A DNA stretch of 14,513 bases, taken from contig JACCSD010000286.1 of the NCBI GenBank assembly GCA_013813185.1, positions 1 to 14,513 of the forward strand. Reading direction: 5' to 3'. Under the pieces are notes generated by a model. It did no database searches, was not told the DNA's origin, and saw only the letters and a program-made list of their open reading frames with translations. The stretch's first letter is position 1; each line of letters starts with the position of its first letter. The translations under genes and the position numbers were made by a program. Origin of the DNA: Burkholderiaceae bacterium (GTDB taxonomy: Bacteria > Pseudomonadota > Gammaproteobacteria > Burkholderiales > Burkholderiaceae_F). Shown here piece after piece: positions 1 to 7,498 of this stretch.

Positions 1-84
1 CGCCCGCTCGGCATGAAAGGCCAGCATCGCCCACTCCTGCATCGACACTTCCTGAACGGTGATTGCGGGTTCCTGCTTGATCAT
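1..84 (-). CDS. 5' end of an unidentified gene, cut by the window edge
   Basis: Only about 28 codons are visible, beginning MIKQEPAITVQEV and reading on through the window edge. A tandem ATG ATG gives two possible starts, at 87 and 84. A Shine-Dalgarno-like AGAGGA lies at 91-96, which leaves 6 nt before the ATG at 84 but only 3 nt before the one at 87, so I prefer 84. The visible peptide is acidic and amphipathic, with no signal peptide or recognisable domain. The gene is divergent from the large winged-helix regulator that starts at 233 and shares its upstream region, so it is a natural candidate target of that regulator. I do not recognise the family and assign no function. Confidence 0.55.
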   Translation of the reverse strand, partial: MIKQEPAITVQEVSMQEWAMLAFHAERA

Positions 85-95
85 CATGGTTCCTC

Positions 96-136
96 TCGGG
101 CTGAAGGGTTGGCGTAGACGAATCGTCGGGCTGAAG
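96..136. repeat. 11-bp direct repeat, 30-bp period
   Basis: TCGGGCTGAAG occurs at 96-106 and again, identical, at 126-136. The 30-bp period is close to three helical turns, so both copies would face the same side of the DNA. The first copy lies directly upstream of the start region of the leftward gene. A pair of sites for a DNA-binding protein is a reasonable idea but unproven; chance duplication is possible. Confidence 0.4.
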
Positions 137-160
137 CGCCTCTAAGGTCGTTGAGACGGG

Positions 161-197
161 GCTTAAAAATCCTTAAAGCCGCGGCCGCGGATTAAGC
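161..197. repeat. CTTAAA direct repeat, flanking inverted repeat and GC palindrome
   Basis: CTTAAA appears at 162-167 and 172-177, exactly 10 bp apart. GCTTAA at 161-166 is mirrored by TTAAGC at 192-197. Between the arms lies the 12-bp perfect palindrome CCGCGGCCGCGG (179-190). This AT-rich patch stands out in very GC-rich surroundings. OmpR/PhoB-type winged helices usually bind direct repeats spaced about one helical turn, and the gene starting at 233 encodes such a domain, so autoregulation through this element is a plausible inference. Confidence 0.4.
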
Positions 198-232
198 TCA
201 GCACCACCCGCCGGTTCCCGCGCCGACTCACG

Positions 233-2785
233 ATGAATCGACAGCCTGTTGAACCCTGTCTGCAACCGCAGTCCGAACTGCGCTTCGGTCGCTTCCGTCT
301 GCAGCCGGTGCAGCGCCAGCTCTTCGAGAACGACGTCCCGGTCAAGCTAGGCGGCCGCGCCTTCGATGTCCTGTGGGCATTGGTCGAGCGGCGGGATCGC
401 GCTGTACCCAAGAGCGAGTTGATGCAGCTGGCGTGGCCAAAACGCGTCGTAGAGGAGAACAACCTGCAAGTTCAGGTCGTGACACTGCGCAAGTTGCTCG
501 GCCCGGCCGCGATCACAACGATCCCCGGTCGCGGCTACCAGTTCAGCGCGGCGCTCGACGGCGCGATCCAGCCAACCCCTGCCCAAGCCGCTGTCGAATC
601 CTCGTTGTCAACTACGGAGCCGCCGACCAACCTGCCCGCCCAATTGCAGCCTCTCTACGGCCGCGATGAAGACCTCGCACGTTTGAGCGAGTTGATCGAG
701 CAGCATCTGCTGGTCAGCGTCGTGGGCCCGAGCGGGCTTGGTAAGACTCGCATGGCCCAAGCCGCCGCGTGGGGCGCGCGGGACGACTTCGCCGACGGGG
801 TCTGGGTGGTCGAACTGGCATCGATCGCCGACCCGGCACTCGCTATCAGCGCCGTTGCGCGAGCGCTGGACGTGCAGCTAGGCGCCGAGCCGAAGCCAGT
901 CGATCTCGCAGCAATCCTGCGTGGACGCAGGATGCTGCTCGTCGTCGACAACTGCGAGCACTTGCTCGACGCGGTCGCCGAGATCGTTACCGCCCTGCGG
1001 CGCGAAGCACCCTCGGTCCGCGTCCTTGCGACCAGCCAGGAACCGCTGCGTCTGGCGGGCGAACAGGTCTATCGCCTCGGCACATTGGCCTTGCCGGAAA
1101 ACGTACCGCTTGATGTCTCGCGCCACATCGGCGCGGTGGCGCTGTTCGTGGCGCGGGCCCAGGCCGTGGCTCCGGCGTTCGTGCTGACCCAAGGCACCTT
1201 GCCGATCGTGGTCGACATCTGTCGCCGACTCGACGGCATCGCGCTTGCGATCGAGCTGGCGGCGGCGCGGGTTCCGCTGCTCGGTGTCGATGGCCTGCGA
1301 GCAAAACTCGACGATCGCTTCCGCGTCCTGACCGCGGGCTCACGCCTCGCGCTGCGCCGTCACCAGACGCTGCGCGCTGCGCTCGAATGGAGCCACGGTT
1401 TGCTGACGCCCGACGAGCAGACTGTGTTTCGCCGGCTCGGCGTGTTCACCGGCACCTTCGGACTCGAAAGCGCTCAGCGCGTGGCCAGTGCAGGCACGAT
1501 CGACGAGTGGTCGGTTCTCGAGATACTGGGCGCACTGGTCGATAAATCGCTGGTTGTGGTTGAAGCGGGATCCGAACCTCGATATCGGCTGCTGGAATCG
1601 GGGCGCGCATACGCGCTCGAGCGGCTGGCGGACTCAGGCGAGCGGGATGCGGTGCTGCGCCAGCACGCCCAAGCACTGCTGGCCATATTCGATCGCTCGC
1701 GCGACGAGTACTGGACCACGACCAGCGGCGCGCGCATAGACCGCTACGCGGCCGAGATTGACAACCTGCGCGCGGCACTCGATTGGGCCGCCGAAGCAGG
1801 CGAGGCCGATCTCTCAATCGCGCTGACCGGAGCATCGAGCTGGCTCTGGCGCGATGTCGGCCTGCACGCCGAAGGATTGCGAAGATGCGATCAGGCGATT
1901 CGCCTGATCGGTCCGGCGACGCCGCTGCGCCTGGAGGCACGCCTGCACAACGGATATCTCGAACTGGGCCGCAATCGGTCGCTGGCGGCGGGGCCCGCCC
2001 TGGCGTCCGGTGAACGCGCGATCGAGCTCTATCGCCAACTTTCTGACCGGCAGGAGCTGTACGTTGCGCTTGCCGAGTGCGCGCGAACTCGCGCAGCAGC
2101 GGGCGATGCCGCGGGCGCGGAAGCGATGCTGGCCGAAGTAGCCGCGCTCTACGATCAGTCGTGGCCGCTCGGCTTGAAACACCCGATGCTGAGTGCGCGC
2201 AGCTTTATATTTACCGAAAGCCATCGGGTTTCCGAAGCGCGCGCTGCGTGGGAGGAGCGCCTGCAACTCGAGCGAGCGCTCGGCGACACGCGCTTTGCAA
2301 CCGTTTCGTTGACCAATCTGATCGACGCGGTGTTCGCAGAAGGCGATGTGGCCGAAGCGATCGCCCGCGGCCGCGAACTGGTGGCACTGATCCGCCGCGA
2401 TCGAATGACGAACTGGCAAAGCTTCGCAGTTGCCAATTTGAGCGCCGCACTGACCGCTGCCGGGCAGCTCGACGAAGCGCTGCAACTGGCGCGGGAAGCC
2501 CTGCCCCTGTTGCGGCAGCAGGGCTCGATCTGGAGCTTCCTCGATCATCTGGGCCTGCTCGCCCTGAAGCGCGGGCGGCCGTTCGACGCCGCCCAGGTAC
2601 TCGGTTGCGCCGATGAACTCAACCAGCGCTCGGGCTACGTGCGCCAGTTCAACGAACGGCGCGCGCGCGACCAGTTGCTCGAGGCGCTTCGCGCGAGCGT
2701 CAAGCCAGGCGAACTCGCTCGACTGATGAAGGAAGGCGGAAGCTTGACCGCGGACGAAGCAGCGCGGCTCGCTTTGGCGACCTAA
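233..2785 (+). CDS. Winged-helix / STAND-type ATPase / TPR-like transcriptional regulator
   Basis: This 850-residue cytoplasmic protein is probably an ATP-dependent, multidomain transcription factor. Residues about 16-106 form an OmpR/PhoB-type C-terminal winged helix (LRFGRFRL at the start, TIPGRGYQF at the wing). Residues about 140-350 form a STAND/NB-ARC-like NTPase: a YGRDEDL lead-in, Walker A GPSGLGKT at 165-172, Walker B MLLVVDN at 234-240, ATSQEPL after the next strand, and a DGIALAIELAA segment matching the GLPLAL region. The remainder, to 850, is helical and Ala/Leu-rich and looks like degenerate TPR repeats, a usual ligand-sensing or protein-binding tail. There is no receiver domain, so it is not a classical response regulator. 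It is convergent with the polyene operon and divergent from the gene at 1-84, so that gene, or its own promoter, is the likelier target. The ligand is unknown. Confidence 0.88.
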   Translation: MNRQPVEPCLQPQSELRFGRFRLQPVQRQLFENDVPVKLGGRAFDVLWALVERRDRAVPKSELMQLAWPKRVVEENNLQVQVVTLRKLLGPAAITTIPGRGYQFSAALDGAIQPTPAQAAVESSLSTTEPPTNLPAQLQPLYGRDEDLARLSELIEQHLLVSVVGPSGLGKTRMAQAAAWGARDDFADGVWVVELASIADPALAISAVARALDVQLGAEPKPVDLAAILRGRRMLLVVDNCEHLLDAVAEIVTALRREAPSVRVLATSQEPLRLAGEQVYRLGTLALPENVPLDVSRHIGAVALFVARAQAVAPAFVLTQGTLPIVVDICRRLDGIALAIELAAARVPLLGVDGLRAKLDDRFRVLTAGSRLALRRHQTLRAALEWSHGLLTPDEQTVFRRLGVFTGTFGLESAQRVASAGTIDEWSVLEILGALVDKSLVVVEAGSEPRYRLLESGRAYALERLADSGERDAVLRQHAQALLAIFDRSRDEYWTTTSGARIDRYAAEIDNLRAALDWAAEAGEADLSIALTGASSWLWRDVGLHAEGLRRCDQAIRLIGPATPLRLEARLHNGYLELGRNRSLAAGPALASGERAIELYRQLSDRQELYVALAECARTRAAAGDAAGAEAMLAEVAALYDQSWPLGLKHPMLSARSFIFTESHRVSEARAAWEERLQLERALGDTRFATVSLTNLIDAVFAEGDVAEAIARGRELVALIRRDRMTNWQSFAVANLSAALTAAGQLDEALQLAREALPLLRQQGSIWSFLDHLGLLALKRGRPFDAAQVLGCADELNQRSGYVRQFNERRARDQLLEALRASVKPGELARLMKEGGSLTADEAARLALAT

Positions 2786-2841
2786 CTAAAATACGCGGCA
2801 GCGGACCTCGCGCGGATCAAGGTCTGAACGAGCGTGCGCGC
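2786..2841. other. Short convergent intergenic gap, no clear terminator
   Basis: These 56 bp separate the stop of the regulator from the stop of the DUF4112 gene. Both transcripts must end here or read into each other. I looked for a GC stem followed by a T run on either strand and found none that convinces. Confidence 0.4.
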
Positions 2842-3291
2842 CTAGCGCCGCCGCACCGCGCGCTCGGGATTGGCGTCGGCGATGAAGGCATCCGCACCCG
2901 CTTCATCCAGATACGGTTCTCCCAGATGCTGCTGCAGAAGTTTCAGATTGCGGCGGTGCGCTCGGAAGTAGACGTCGAAAATGTCGCCGGCCAGCGGGAC
3001 CGAGCCCACCGCGGCGTCGACCACCAGATTGCGGAGCATCTTTGCTTGCAGCCAGCGCGATGCGCCGAGTTCGCGCGCTTGCGTAATCAGATACACACCG
3101 ATGGCGGCCGACAACAGATCGCCCGCGATCGGGACCAGGCCGAGCAGCGCGTCAAGACCGACCTTCGTGCGCAACACCGGCAGATCGACTGCGGAATCCA
3201 TCAGCCGCGTAAGCGTGATCAGCCGCTCGCGCGCGCGGCGTTTGCGCTCGGCAGGGGAGGCATCGATCGAGCGGATTGTGCTGGCCATCAT
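2842..3291 (-). CDS. DUF4112 family membrane protein
   Basis: A 149-residue protein of the DUF4112 family, whose function is not known to me. The family signature is visible: a basic N-terminus (residues about 14-30), LMDSAVDLP, then KVGLDALLGLVPIAGDLLSA and a second, related half with VDAAVGSVPLAGDIFDVYF followed by RAHRRNLKLL. Both halves contain a G-x-x-P-x-x-G-D kernel inside a hydrophobic helix, suggesting two membrane-inserted helical hairpins, and the C-terminal tail is polar. The start ATG overlaps the stop of the upstream methyltransferase by 4 bp (ATGA), so it is the last gene of the long operon by position. A second ATG follows at once, at 3288. Such proteins also occur outside polyene clusters, so a role in polyene handling is only an inference from the coupling. 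Confidence 0.85.
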   Translation of the reverse strand: MMASTIRSIDASPAERKRRARERLITLTRLMDSAVDLPVLRTKVGLDALLGLVPIAGDLLSAAIGVYLITQARELGASRWLQAKMLRNLVVDAAVGSVPLAGDIFDVYFRAHRRNLKLLQQHLGEPYLDEAGADAFIADANPERAVRRR

Positions 3292-4154
3292 CGTTCAGGC
3301 GGCGTGCGCTTCGTTGCAATCAACAGGACGTTAGCGAACGGCGTGCCCTGGCTCATCGGCTGCGCGACCACCGAGTAGCCGATACCGTCGAGTAACGATG
3401 TCCATTCGGCCAGCGGACGGCAGTAAAACCGCGGCCAAGATTTTTGGCGCGCAAGTGAAACCCAGCAATCGACGGCTGATGTAAATCGAAAGCGCCAGTT
3501 GCGAGCCGCGTCGCCGACGCGCAGCAGCAAGGTACCTGCCGGCGCCAACACAGCGTGCGCATTCGTTAACAGCCTTGTCTGCGCAGCCGGATCGATGTAG
3601 TGGAGCACGTCGAGCATGACAACGGTGTCGCATTCCGGCAGCATGATCTGGCGCACGTCATCGACCGACAGCGTCACGCGATCACGAACATCGGCGAGTG
3701 CGCGCTGCCCTGCCACGATGGCGTTGCTTCGCAGATCAAAGCCGCGCAATGTCCAGCGCCGCGGCGGAGGCGTCCAGGTTGACGGCCAATCGGATGGCGT
3801 TGACTCATATTGCTCGGAAGCCGCCATCAACAGTGCCGCCAATATCCCAAGCCCGCAGCCGACGTCGACGATGCGCGCGCCGTCCTTGATCTGACCATCG
3901 CGCAACAACACTGCAAACACCGGATCGCCGCCCAGCTTTCCGCGCGCGAAGTAATACGGACTGCGGCCCGCCGGCCGATAGCGCGCGGCCGCGTGCGTCG
4001 CGAGCCTGCGGAAGGCGGGCTCCGAGTGGGCGACGCGATCAGGTGCAGCCGATCGAGGCGACAAGTCCTCAGCAGACCCGAGCGCTTCGGAGGAGTCGTG
4101 GGAAGTCGCTGCACACGCGACCGATGCGCTGGCCGCCGGGTCGCGTGCCGCCAT
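3288..4154 (-). CDS. SAM-dependent class I methyltransferase
   Basis: A 288-residue protein if it starts at the ATG whose A is shared with the stop of the deacetylase (TGATG). A GTG at 4193 would add 13 residues. Residues 1-45 are Ala/Ser-rich and probably disordered. The Rossmann methyltransferase core follows: motif I VDVGCGLG at 96-103, the second acidic strand GFDLR at 138-142, and VVMLDVLHYID at 178-188, the post-motif strand common to UbiE/COQ5-like small-molecule methyltransferases. A Pro/Trp-rich insertion at about 115-134 separates motif I from the acidic strand. The substrate cannot be read from sequence. Its place in the operon suggests O- or C-methylation of the polyene, its head group or a linked sugar. 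It differs clearly from the UbiE-like enzyme at 5014-5775 and is not a simple duplicate of it. Confidence 0.82.
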   Translation of the reverse strand: MAARDPAASASVACAATSHDSSEALGSAEDLSPRSAAPDRVAHSEPAFRRLATHAAARYRPAGRSPYYFARGKLGGDPVFAVLLRDGQIKDGARIVDVGCGLGILAALLMAASEQYESTPSDWPSTWTPPPRRWTLRGFDLRSNAIVAGQRALADVRDRVTLSVDDVRQIMLPECDTVVMLDVLHYIDPAAQTRLLTNAHAVLAPAGTLLLRVGDAARNWRFRFTSAVDCWVSLARQKSWPRFYCRPLAEWTSLLDGIGYSVVAQPMSQGTPFANVLLIATKRTPPER

Positions 4155-5017
4155 CACGAGGGCAGCGCGCTGCGCAACGTGACTGAGCGCCACGCTCGCT
4201 CGCGCAGCGTCGCCAACACCAGCGGCAGCGCGCCGAGCACGCTCGGCGCATTGGCGGTGGCGCGCCTGCGCCGGCCTTCCAAACCATCGTGCATCAAGAC
4301 GATCGCACCCGGCGCGAGCCGCCGCGCAATGCGCGACGCGACGCGGGTCGGGTTGCTATCGACGCTGTCGAGCGACCGGATGTTCCAGGCGACGCAGCGC
4401 AGCCCGAGACGCGCCAGTGCCGGTTCGGTCAGCGGGGTACGGATTCCGAACGGTGCGCGGAAGAAGTTCGGCGCGCTGCCGGTGATGTCAGCCAACGTCT
4501 TCTGCGCGTCGCCGATGTCGCGCACCAGCCGCCGCACACTGAAAAAGCCCATCGCGCGCGAATGTTCGAACGCGTGGTTCTCGACCGCGTGTCCGCGCGC
4601 CGTGATTTCGCGCACCAGGTGCGGATGCGCACGGGCGCGCGCGCCGACGCAAAAGAAAGTCGCCCGCGCTCCGGCTTCGTCCAACAAGTCGAGTACACGC
4701 GGAGTCAATTCGGCATCGGGACCATCGTCGAACGTCAACGCAATCTCGCCGCGCTCAGCGGCAGACAAGGGAAGTTTGGAGATCACCGGACCGAGCGCGG
4801 CACTGCCGGGCGCGAGCCCGAACGCGAAATTCAACGCATGGCTGCCGAACATTGCACCGACGGCCCATGGCCAGAGTGCAGGCTGCACCGCGATCGACGC
4901 CACCCCCGCGGCGTGGCTGCCGGCCAGCAGCCAATGCAACGGACCCGGCTGCCATGCGCGCGGCGGCAGCGCCTGGTGAACGTTGAAGCGCGAGGTCTGC
5001 GCTGCGGGCGATTTCAC
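4154..5017 (-). CDS. Membrane-anchored polysaccharide deacetylase (NodB homology domain, CE4)
   Basis: A 287-residue protein starting with GTG, which overlaps the stop of the UbiE-like gene as GTGA. The open frame continues upstream, but that part lies over the previous gene and reads as shadow. Residues about 29-70 hold two hydrophobic segments, likely membrane helices. The NodB domain starts near residue 90 with motif 1 TFDDGPD (95-101), then motif 2 NHAFEH (147-152, the H-x3-H metal pair), motif 3 RAPF (187-190), WNIRSLDSVDSNP (211-223) and motif 5 LMHDG (241-245). The Asp-His-His metal site and the catalytic Asp and His therefore look intact. CE4 enzymes remove N-acetyl groups from GlcNAc-containing glycans or lipid-linked sugars. 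Next to a GT2 and an LpxL-like acyltransferase, a role in deacetylating an amino sugar on a glycolipid carrier is a fair inference, but the substrate is not shown. Confidence 0.87.
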   Translation of the reverse strand: MKSPAAQTSRFNVHQALPPRAWQPGPLHWLLAGSHAAGVASIAVQPALWPWAVGAMFGSHALNFAFGLAPGSAALGPVISKLPLSAAERGEIALTFDDGPDAELTPRVLDLLDEAGARATFFCVGARARAHPHLVREITARGHAVENHAFEHSRAMGFFSVRRLVRDIGDAQKTLADITGSAPNFFRAPFGIRTPLTEPALARLGLRCVAWNIRSLDSVDSNPTRVASRIARRLAPGAIVLMHDGLEGRRRRATANAPSVLGALPLVLATLRERAWRSVTLRSALPS

Positions 5018-5775
5018 TCTGGCTTGACCGCGACGTACTCGGAGAAAATGCCGAACACGACGTGGCGGGTGACGGTCGTGAATCCGGCCAGGCGCAATTG
5101 CTCGATGACTTCCTGCGGCGGCACGCACGCTTCGATCGAATCCCAGTAGTAACGCATCAACTGCGGCATATCGCGCGAACGGCCGACCACACGCGCCAGC
5201 GCCGGAACCACATAACGCATATATAGGCGCAGCCAGCGCGTAGCGCTGGCGCCGGACGGACGCGTGATCTCGAGCACGCACGCGCGTCCTCCAGGGCGCA
5301 GCACGCGAAAGAATTCACCGAACACGGCGCGCAGATCGGCTACGTGACGCAGCGCATAACCCATGCTGACGAAGTCGAACGAGCCGTCCGCCGCGGGCAG
5401 CTCTTCGGCGCAGCCCTCGACCACGCGCATGCCGGCTGGCAAATGCGCATTGGCCAGCATCCCGACGCTCGGATCGACACCGGTGACGTTGGCGCCGCTT
5501 CCTGTCAAGCGCGCCACTTCGATCGCAGTGAGGCCGGTGCCGGTGCCGACGTCGAGCACCTGCATCCCAGGCGCGAGTCCTGCGCGTGTCAGCGCCTGGC
5601 GCCGGTACCACGGACCGCTGCCGAACGCCATCAGCGACTCGACGCGGTCGTAATCGCCAGCGGTCGAATCAAACACGCCGCGCAACCAGCCCTGACGGGC
5701 AGCCTCATCGGCGTAGTACTCGGTCAGCGGGTGGTGAGGCGCAACGCGTTGTGCCTCGTTCACGCGCTCGTTCAT
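5014..5775 (-). CDS. UbiE/MenG-like SAM-dependent methyltransferase
   Basis: A 253-residue class I methyltransferase of the UbiE/COQ5 type. Visible motifs are the FDSTAGDYDRVESLMAFG lead-in (35-52), motif I VLDVGTGTG (73-81), GVDPSVGML (99-107, the acidic strand), GYALRHV (139-145), where UbiE proteins have a similar aromatic/Arg-His motif, and RVLRPGG (157-163). The length matches UbiE. Its ATG overlaps the stop of the ketoreductase as ATGA, and its own stop overlaps the GTG of the deacetylase. Housekeeping UbiE acts on ubiquinone and menaquinone precursors. Placement inside a polyene operon, without other ubi genes, argues for a specialised enzyme that methylates the aryl ring or chain of the polyene product. 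I therefore do not give the symbol ubiE. Confidence 0.85.
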   Translation of the reverse strand: MNERVNEAQRVAPHHPLTEYYADEAARQGWLRGVFDSTAGDYDRVESLMAFGSGPWYRRQALTRAGLAPGMQVLDVGTGTGLTAIEVARLTGSGANVTGVDPSVGMLANAHLPAGMRVVEGCAEELPAADGSFDFVSMGYALRHVADLRAVFGEFFRVLRPGGRACVLEITRPSGASATRWLRLYMRYVVPALARVVGRSRDMPQLMRYYWDSIEACVPPQEVIEQLRLAGFTTVTRHVVFGIFSEYVAVKPE

Positions 5776-6527
5776 GGCGCCAGGCCGCCGTTGACGCCAA
5801 TGACTTGCCGAGTGATGTAAGCCGCATCGGCGGAAAGCAAAAACGCGACCGTTGCTGCCACTTCTACGGCTTCACCGATACGACCTGCAGGAATCATCTT
5901 CTTCATTTCGTCGACCGGCAATTCGCGCGTCATGTCGGTGGCGATCAACCCCGGCGCCACGCAGTTGACCGTGATGTTGCGACTTGCAAGCTCCAGCGCG
6001 AGAGATCGTGTGGCGCCGATGATGCCCGCTTTCGACGCGCTGTAGTTGACCTGCCCGCGGTTGCCGATCTGCGCCGCGACCGACGCCAGGGTCACGATGC
6101 GGCCCGGCAACCGCCGCCGGATCATCGGCATCACCAGCGGGTGCAGCACGTTGTAGAAGCCATCGAGGTTAGTGCGCAAGACGCGGTCCCAGTTCTCGCC
6201 GGACAGCGCCGGAAACACCTGGTCGTGCACGATCCCTGCATTTAACACGACGCCGTAGGGGGCGCCCCGTGCCTCGAGCTGCGCTCCCAGCGCTTGCGCG
6301 CAGGCGGCACGATCGGCGATGTCGAAGACCAGCACATCGACTGTGCGGCCGAGTTGTCGCACTTCGGATGCTACGGCGTCGATCGCGTCGGAGGAATCGG
6401 ACTGGCCGGAATGGTGCAGCCAGACGTCGTGGCCATCGCGCGCCAGGCGCAGCGCGGTGGCGCGCCCGATGCCGCGGCTCGAGCCGGTAACCAGCACCGC
6501 GCCGGCCTTTACTTCGCCCGCACTCAT
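5772..6527 (-). CDS. 3-oxoacyl-ACP reductase, FabG-like SDR (ApeQ-type)
   Basis: A 251-residue classical short-chain dehydrogenase/reductase. It carries the cofactor glycine motif TGSSRGIG (14-21), NAG (96-98), the helix Asn (N120), the catalytic Ser (S149) and the YSASK motif (Y162, K166), followed by the NCVAPGLIATDM segment (188-199) typical of FabG. Length and motifs fit NADPH-dependent reduction of the 3-oxoacyl-ACP made by the ketosynthase in each elongation round. In aryl polyene systems this role belongs to ApeQ. Start ATG overlaps the stop of the LpxL-like gene (ATGA) and its stop overlaps the next gene. A general fatty-acid FabG is an alternative, but the operon context makes a dedicated enzyme likelier. 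Confidence 0.92.
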   Translation of the reverse strand: MSAGEVKAGAVLVTGSSRGIGRATALRLARDGHDVWLHHSGQSDSSDAIDAVASEVRQLGRTVDVLVFDIADRAACAQALGAQLEARGAPYGVVLNAGIVHDQVFPALSGENWDRVLRTNLDGFYNVLHPLVMPMIRRRLPGRIVTLASVAAQIGNRGQVNYSASKAGIIGATRSLALELASRNITVNCVAPGLIATDMTRELPVDEMKKMIPAGRIGEAVEVAATVAFLLSADAAYITRQVIGVNGGLAP

Positions 6528-7498
6528 TTACGCACTCGCCAGAACGGAAAGAAATTGAACCATGCAAGCGGCGCTTCGCGGCATGCGCGTTCGAGGTACT
6601 GAACGTAATCGGCGATCACCTCGCGCAGCGCCGCCTCGCGCGTCTTGCGCGGCAGCACGATGCGGTCGCGCATCAGCTCACACACCAGCGTGTAACGCCC
6701 GTGGTCGGCCGGGCGCTGATAGCACGCGAGCCAGTAGACGGGACAATCGAGCGCCGCGGCGAGCACCCACGGTCCGATCGGAAACGCAGCGTCCGCGCCC
6801 AGGAAAGGAACGTCGAGCACGCGTTCACTCGTCACCGGCACGCGGTCGGCGGCGATCACTACAAAGTCGCCGAGCTCAACACGCGTCGCGAGGTGCGCGA
6901 TCGTCGCAGTGTCGACGTCGGTAACCTGCAACAGGCGCTCGGCGCTTTCCGGATTCATGCGCGTCAGCATCCGGTTGAAGCGCTCGGCGTGCCGCGTGTG
7001 CACGAGGATATGCAGCCGCAACTGTTTGGCGCGCTCGCCCAATCGACGCAGCACTTCGAGATTGCCGAAATGCGCGACGACCAGCACGCCGCCACGATTT
7101 TCGTCGACCGCCTGGTCGAAGCGCGGATCGACTTCGCGCCGAATGTCGTCGAGTGTGAGGCCGCCGGTCCACACCAGCGCTTTATCGAGCAGCGCGTCGG
7201 CAAAGCGGCGCACGTGGAGTGCGGATGCGCGCCACGCTTGCCACGCGCCGGCGCTCGCGGGCAGCACACCAATGCGGCGCTGGTATTCGATTGACGCTCG
7301 CCGCGCCACCGGCCGCACCGTAATGAAATACCAGGAAGCCGGCCACGCGAGCGTTCGATACAGCGGCCGGCCGATCCACACATAGCTCAGGTACATGATC
7401 CACAACCACGCTGTAGTTCCCGATTCGGGCAGCGACGCCCAATGCGAGTCGGGGCGCCGCGGTGGGTTGCGCATGGCGGGCATGTCGACAGTGTTCAC
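6524..7498 (-). CDS. LpxL/HtrB-like lipid acyltransferase (COG4261-like)
   Basis: A 324-residue membrane-associated acyltransferase. The GTG start at 7498 shares one base with the stop of the glycosyltransferase (TAGTG); an ATG six codons in (7483) is the alternative. Residues about 30-64 include a hydrophobic stretch (WLWIMYLSYVWIG) followed by WPASWYFI, as in the LpxL family. The active-site motif is AHFGNLE (142-148), an H-x4-E version of the usual H-x4-D/E. Further family marks are AADRVPVT (217-224), VPFLGADAAFPIGP (230-243) and a Trp/Phe-rich end, WFNFFPFW (313-320). Family members use acyl-ACP to acylate lipid A or related glycolipids. Here it would plausibly move an acyl or polyenoyl chain from an ACP to a sugar-containing acceptor made by the adjacent GT2. 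Confidence 0.87.
   Translation of the reverse strand: MNTVDMPAMRNPPRRPDSHWASLPESGTTAWLWIMYLSYVWIGRPLYRTLAWPASWYFITVRPVARRASIEYQRRIGVLPASAGAWQAWRASALHVRRFADALLDKALVWTGGLTLDDIRREVDPRFDQAVDENRGGVLVVAHFGNLEVLRRLGERAKQLRLHILVHTRHAERFNRMLTRMNPESAERLLQVTDVDTATIAHLATRVELGDFVVIAADRVPVTSERVLDVPFLGADAAFPIGPWVLAAALDCPVYWLACYQRPADHGRYTLVCELMRDRIVLPRKTREAALREVIADYVQYLERACREAPLAWFNFFPFWRVRK

Larger units (their letters stand above)
85..232. promoter_or_regulatory. Divergent intergenic region with candidate operator repeats
   Basis: This is the only sizeable non-coding stretch in the window and must hold the promoters of both the leftward partial gene and the rightward regulator. It contains an 11-bp direct repeat, an AT-rich patch with CTTAAA repeats 10 bp apart, and a perfect GC palindrome, each listed separately. 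On the plus strand TTGAGA (151-156) followed after 17 bp by TAAAGC (174-179) is a weak sigma-70-like pair with only 3 of 6 matches in the second box. No promoter can be called firmly from sequence alone. There is no clear Shine-Dalgarno before the regulator start at 233. Confidence 0.45.

Noticed and set aside
1814..2548. A 244-codon minus-strand frame within the regulator gene
   Set aside because: No domain or signal in the translation, and it lies opposite the TPR-like region of a well-supported gene.
2786..2841. A possible bidirectional terminator between the convergent genes
   Set aside because: Only short imperfect GC pairings and no T run; I could not support a rho-independent terminator.
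3810..4979. A long plus-strand open frame of 389 codons over the methyltransferase and deacetylase genes
   Set aside because: Arg/Ser/Pro-rich low-complexity translation without any domain, antisense to two genes with clear motifs; long shadows are usual at this GC content.
5014..5775. Calling the UbiE-like gene a true ubiE for ubiquinone synthesis
   Set aside because: No other quinone genes are nearby and it is coupled on both sides to polyene-cluster genes, so a specialised methyltransferase is likelier.
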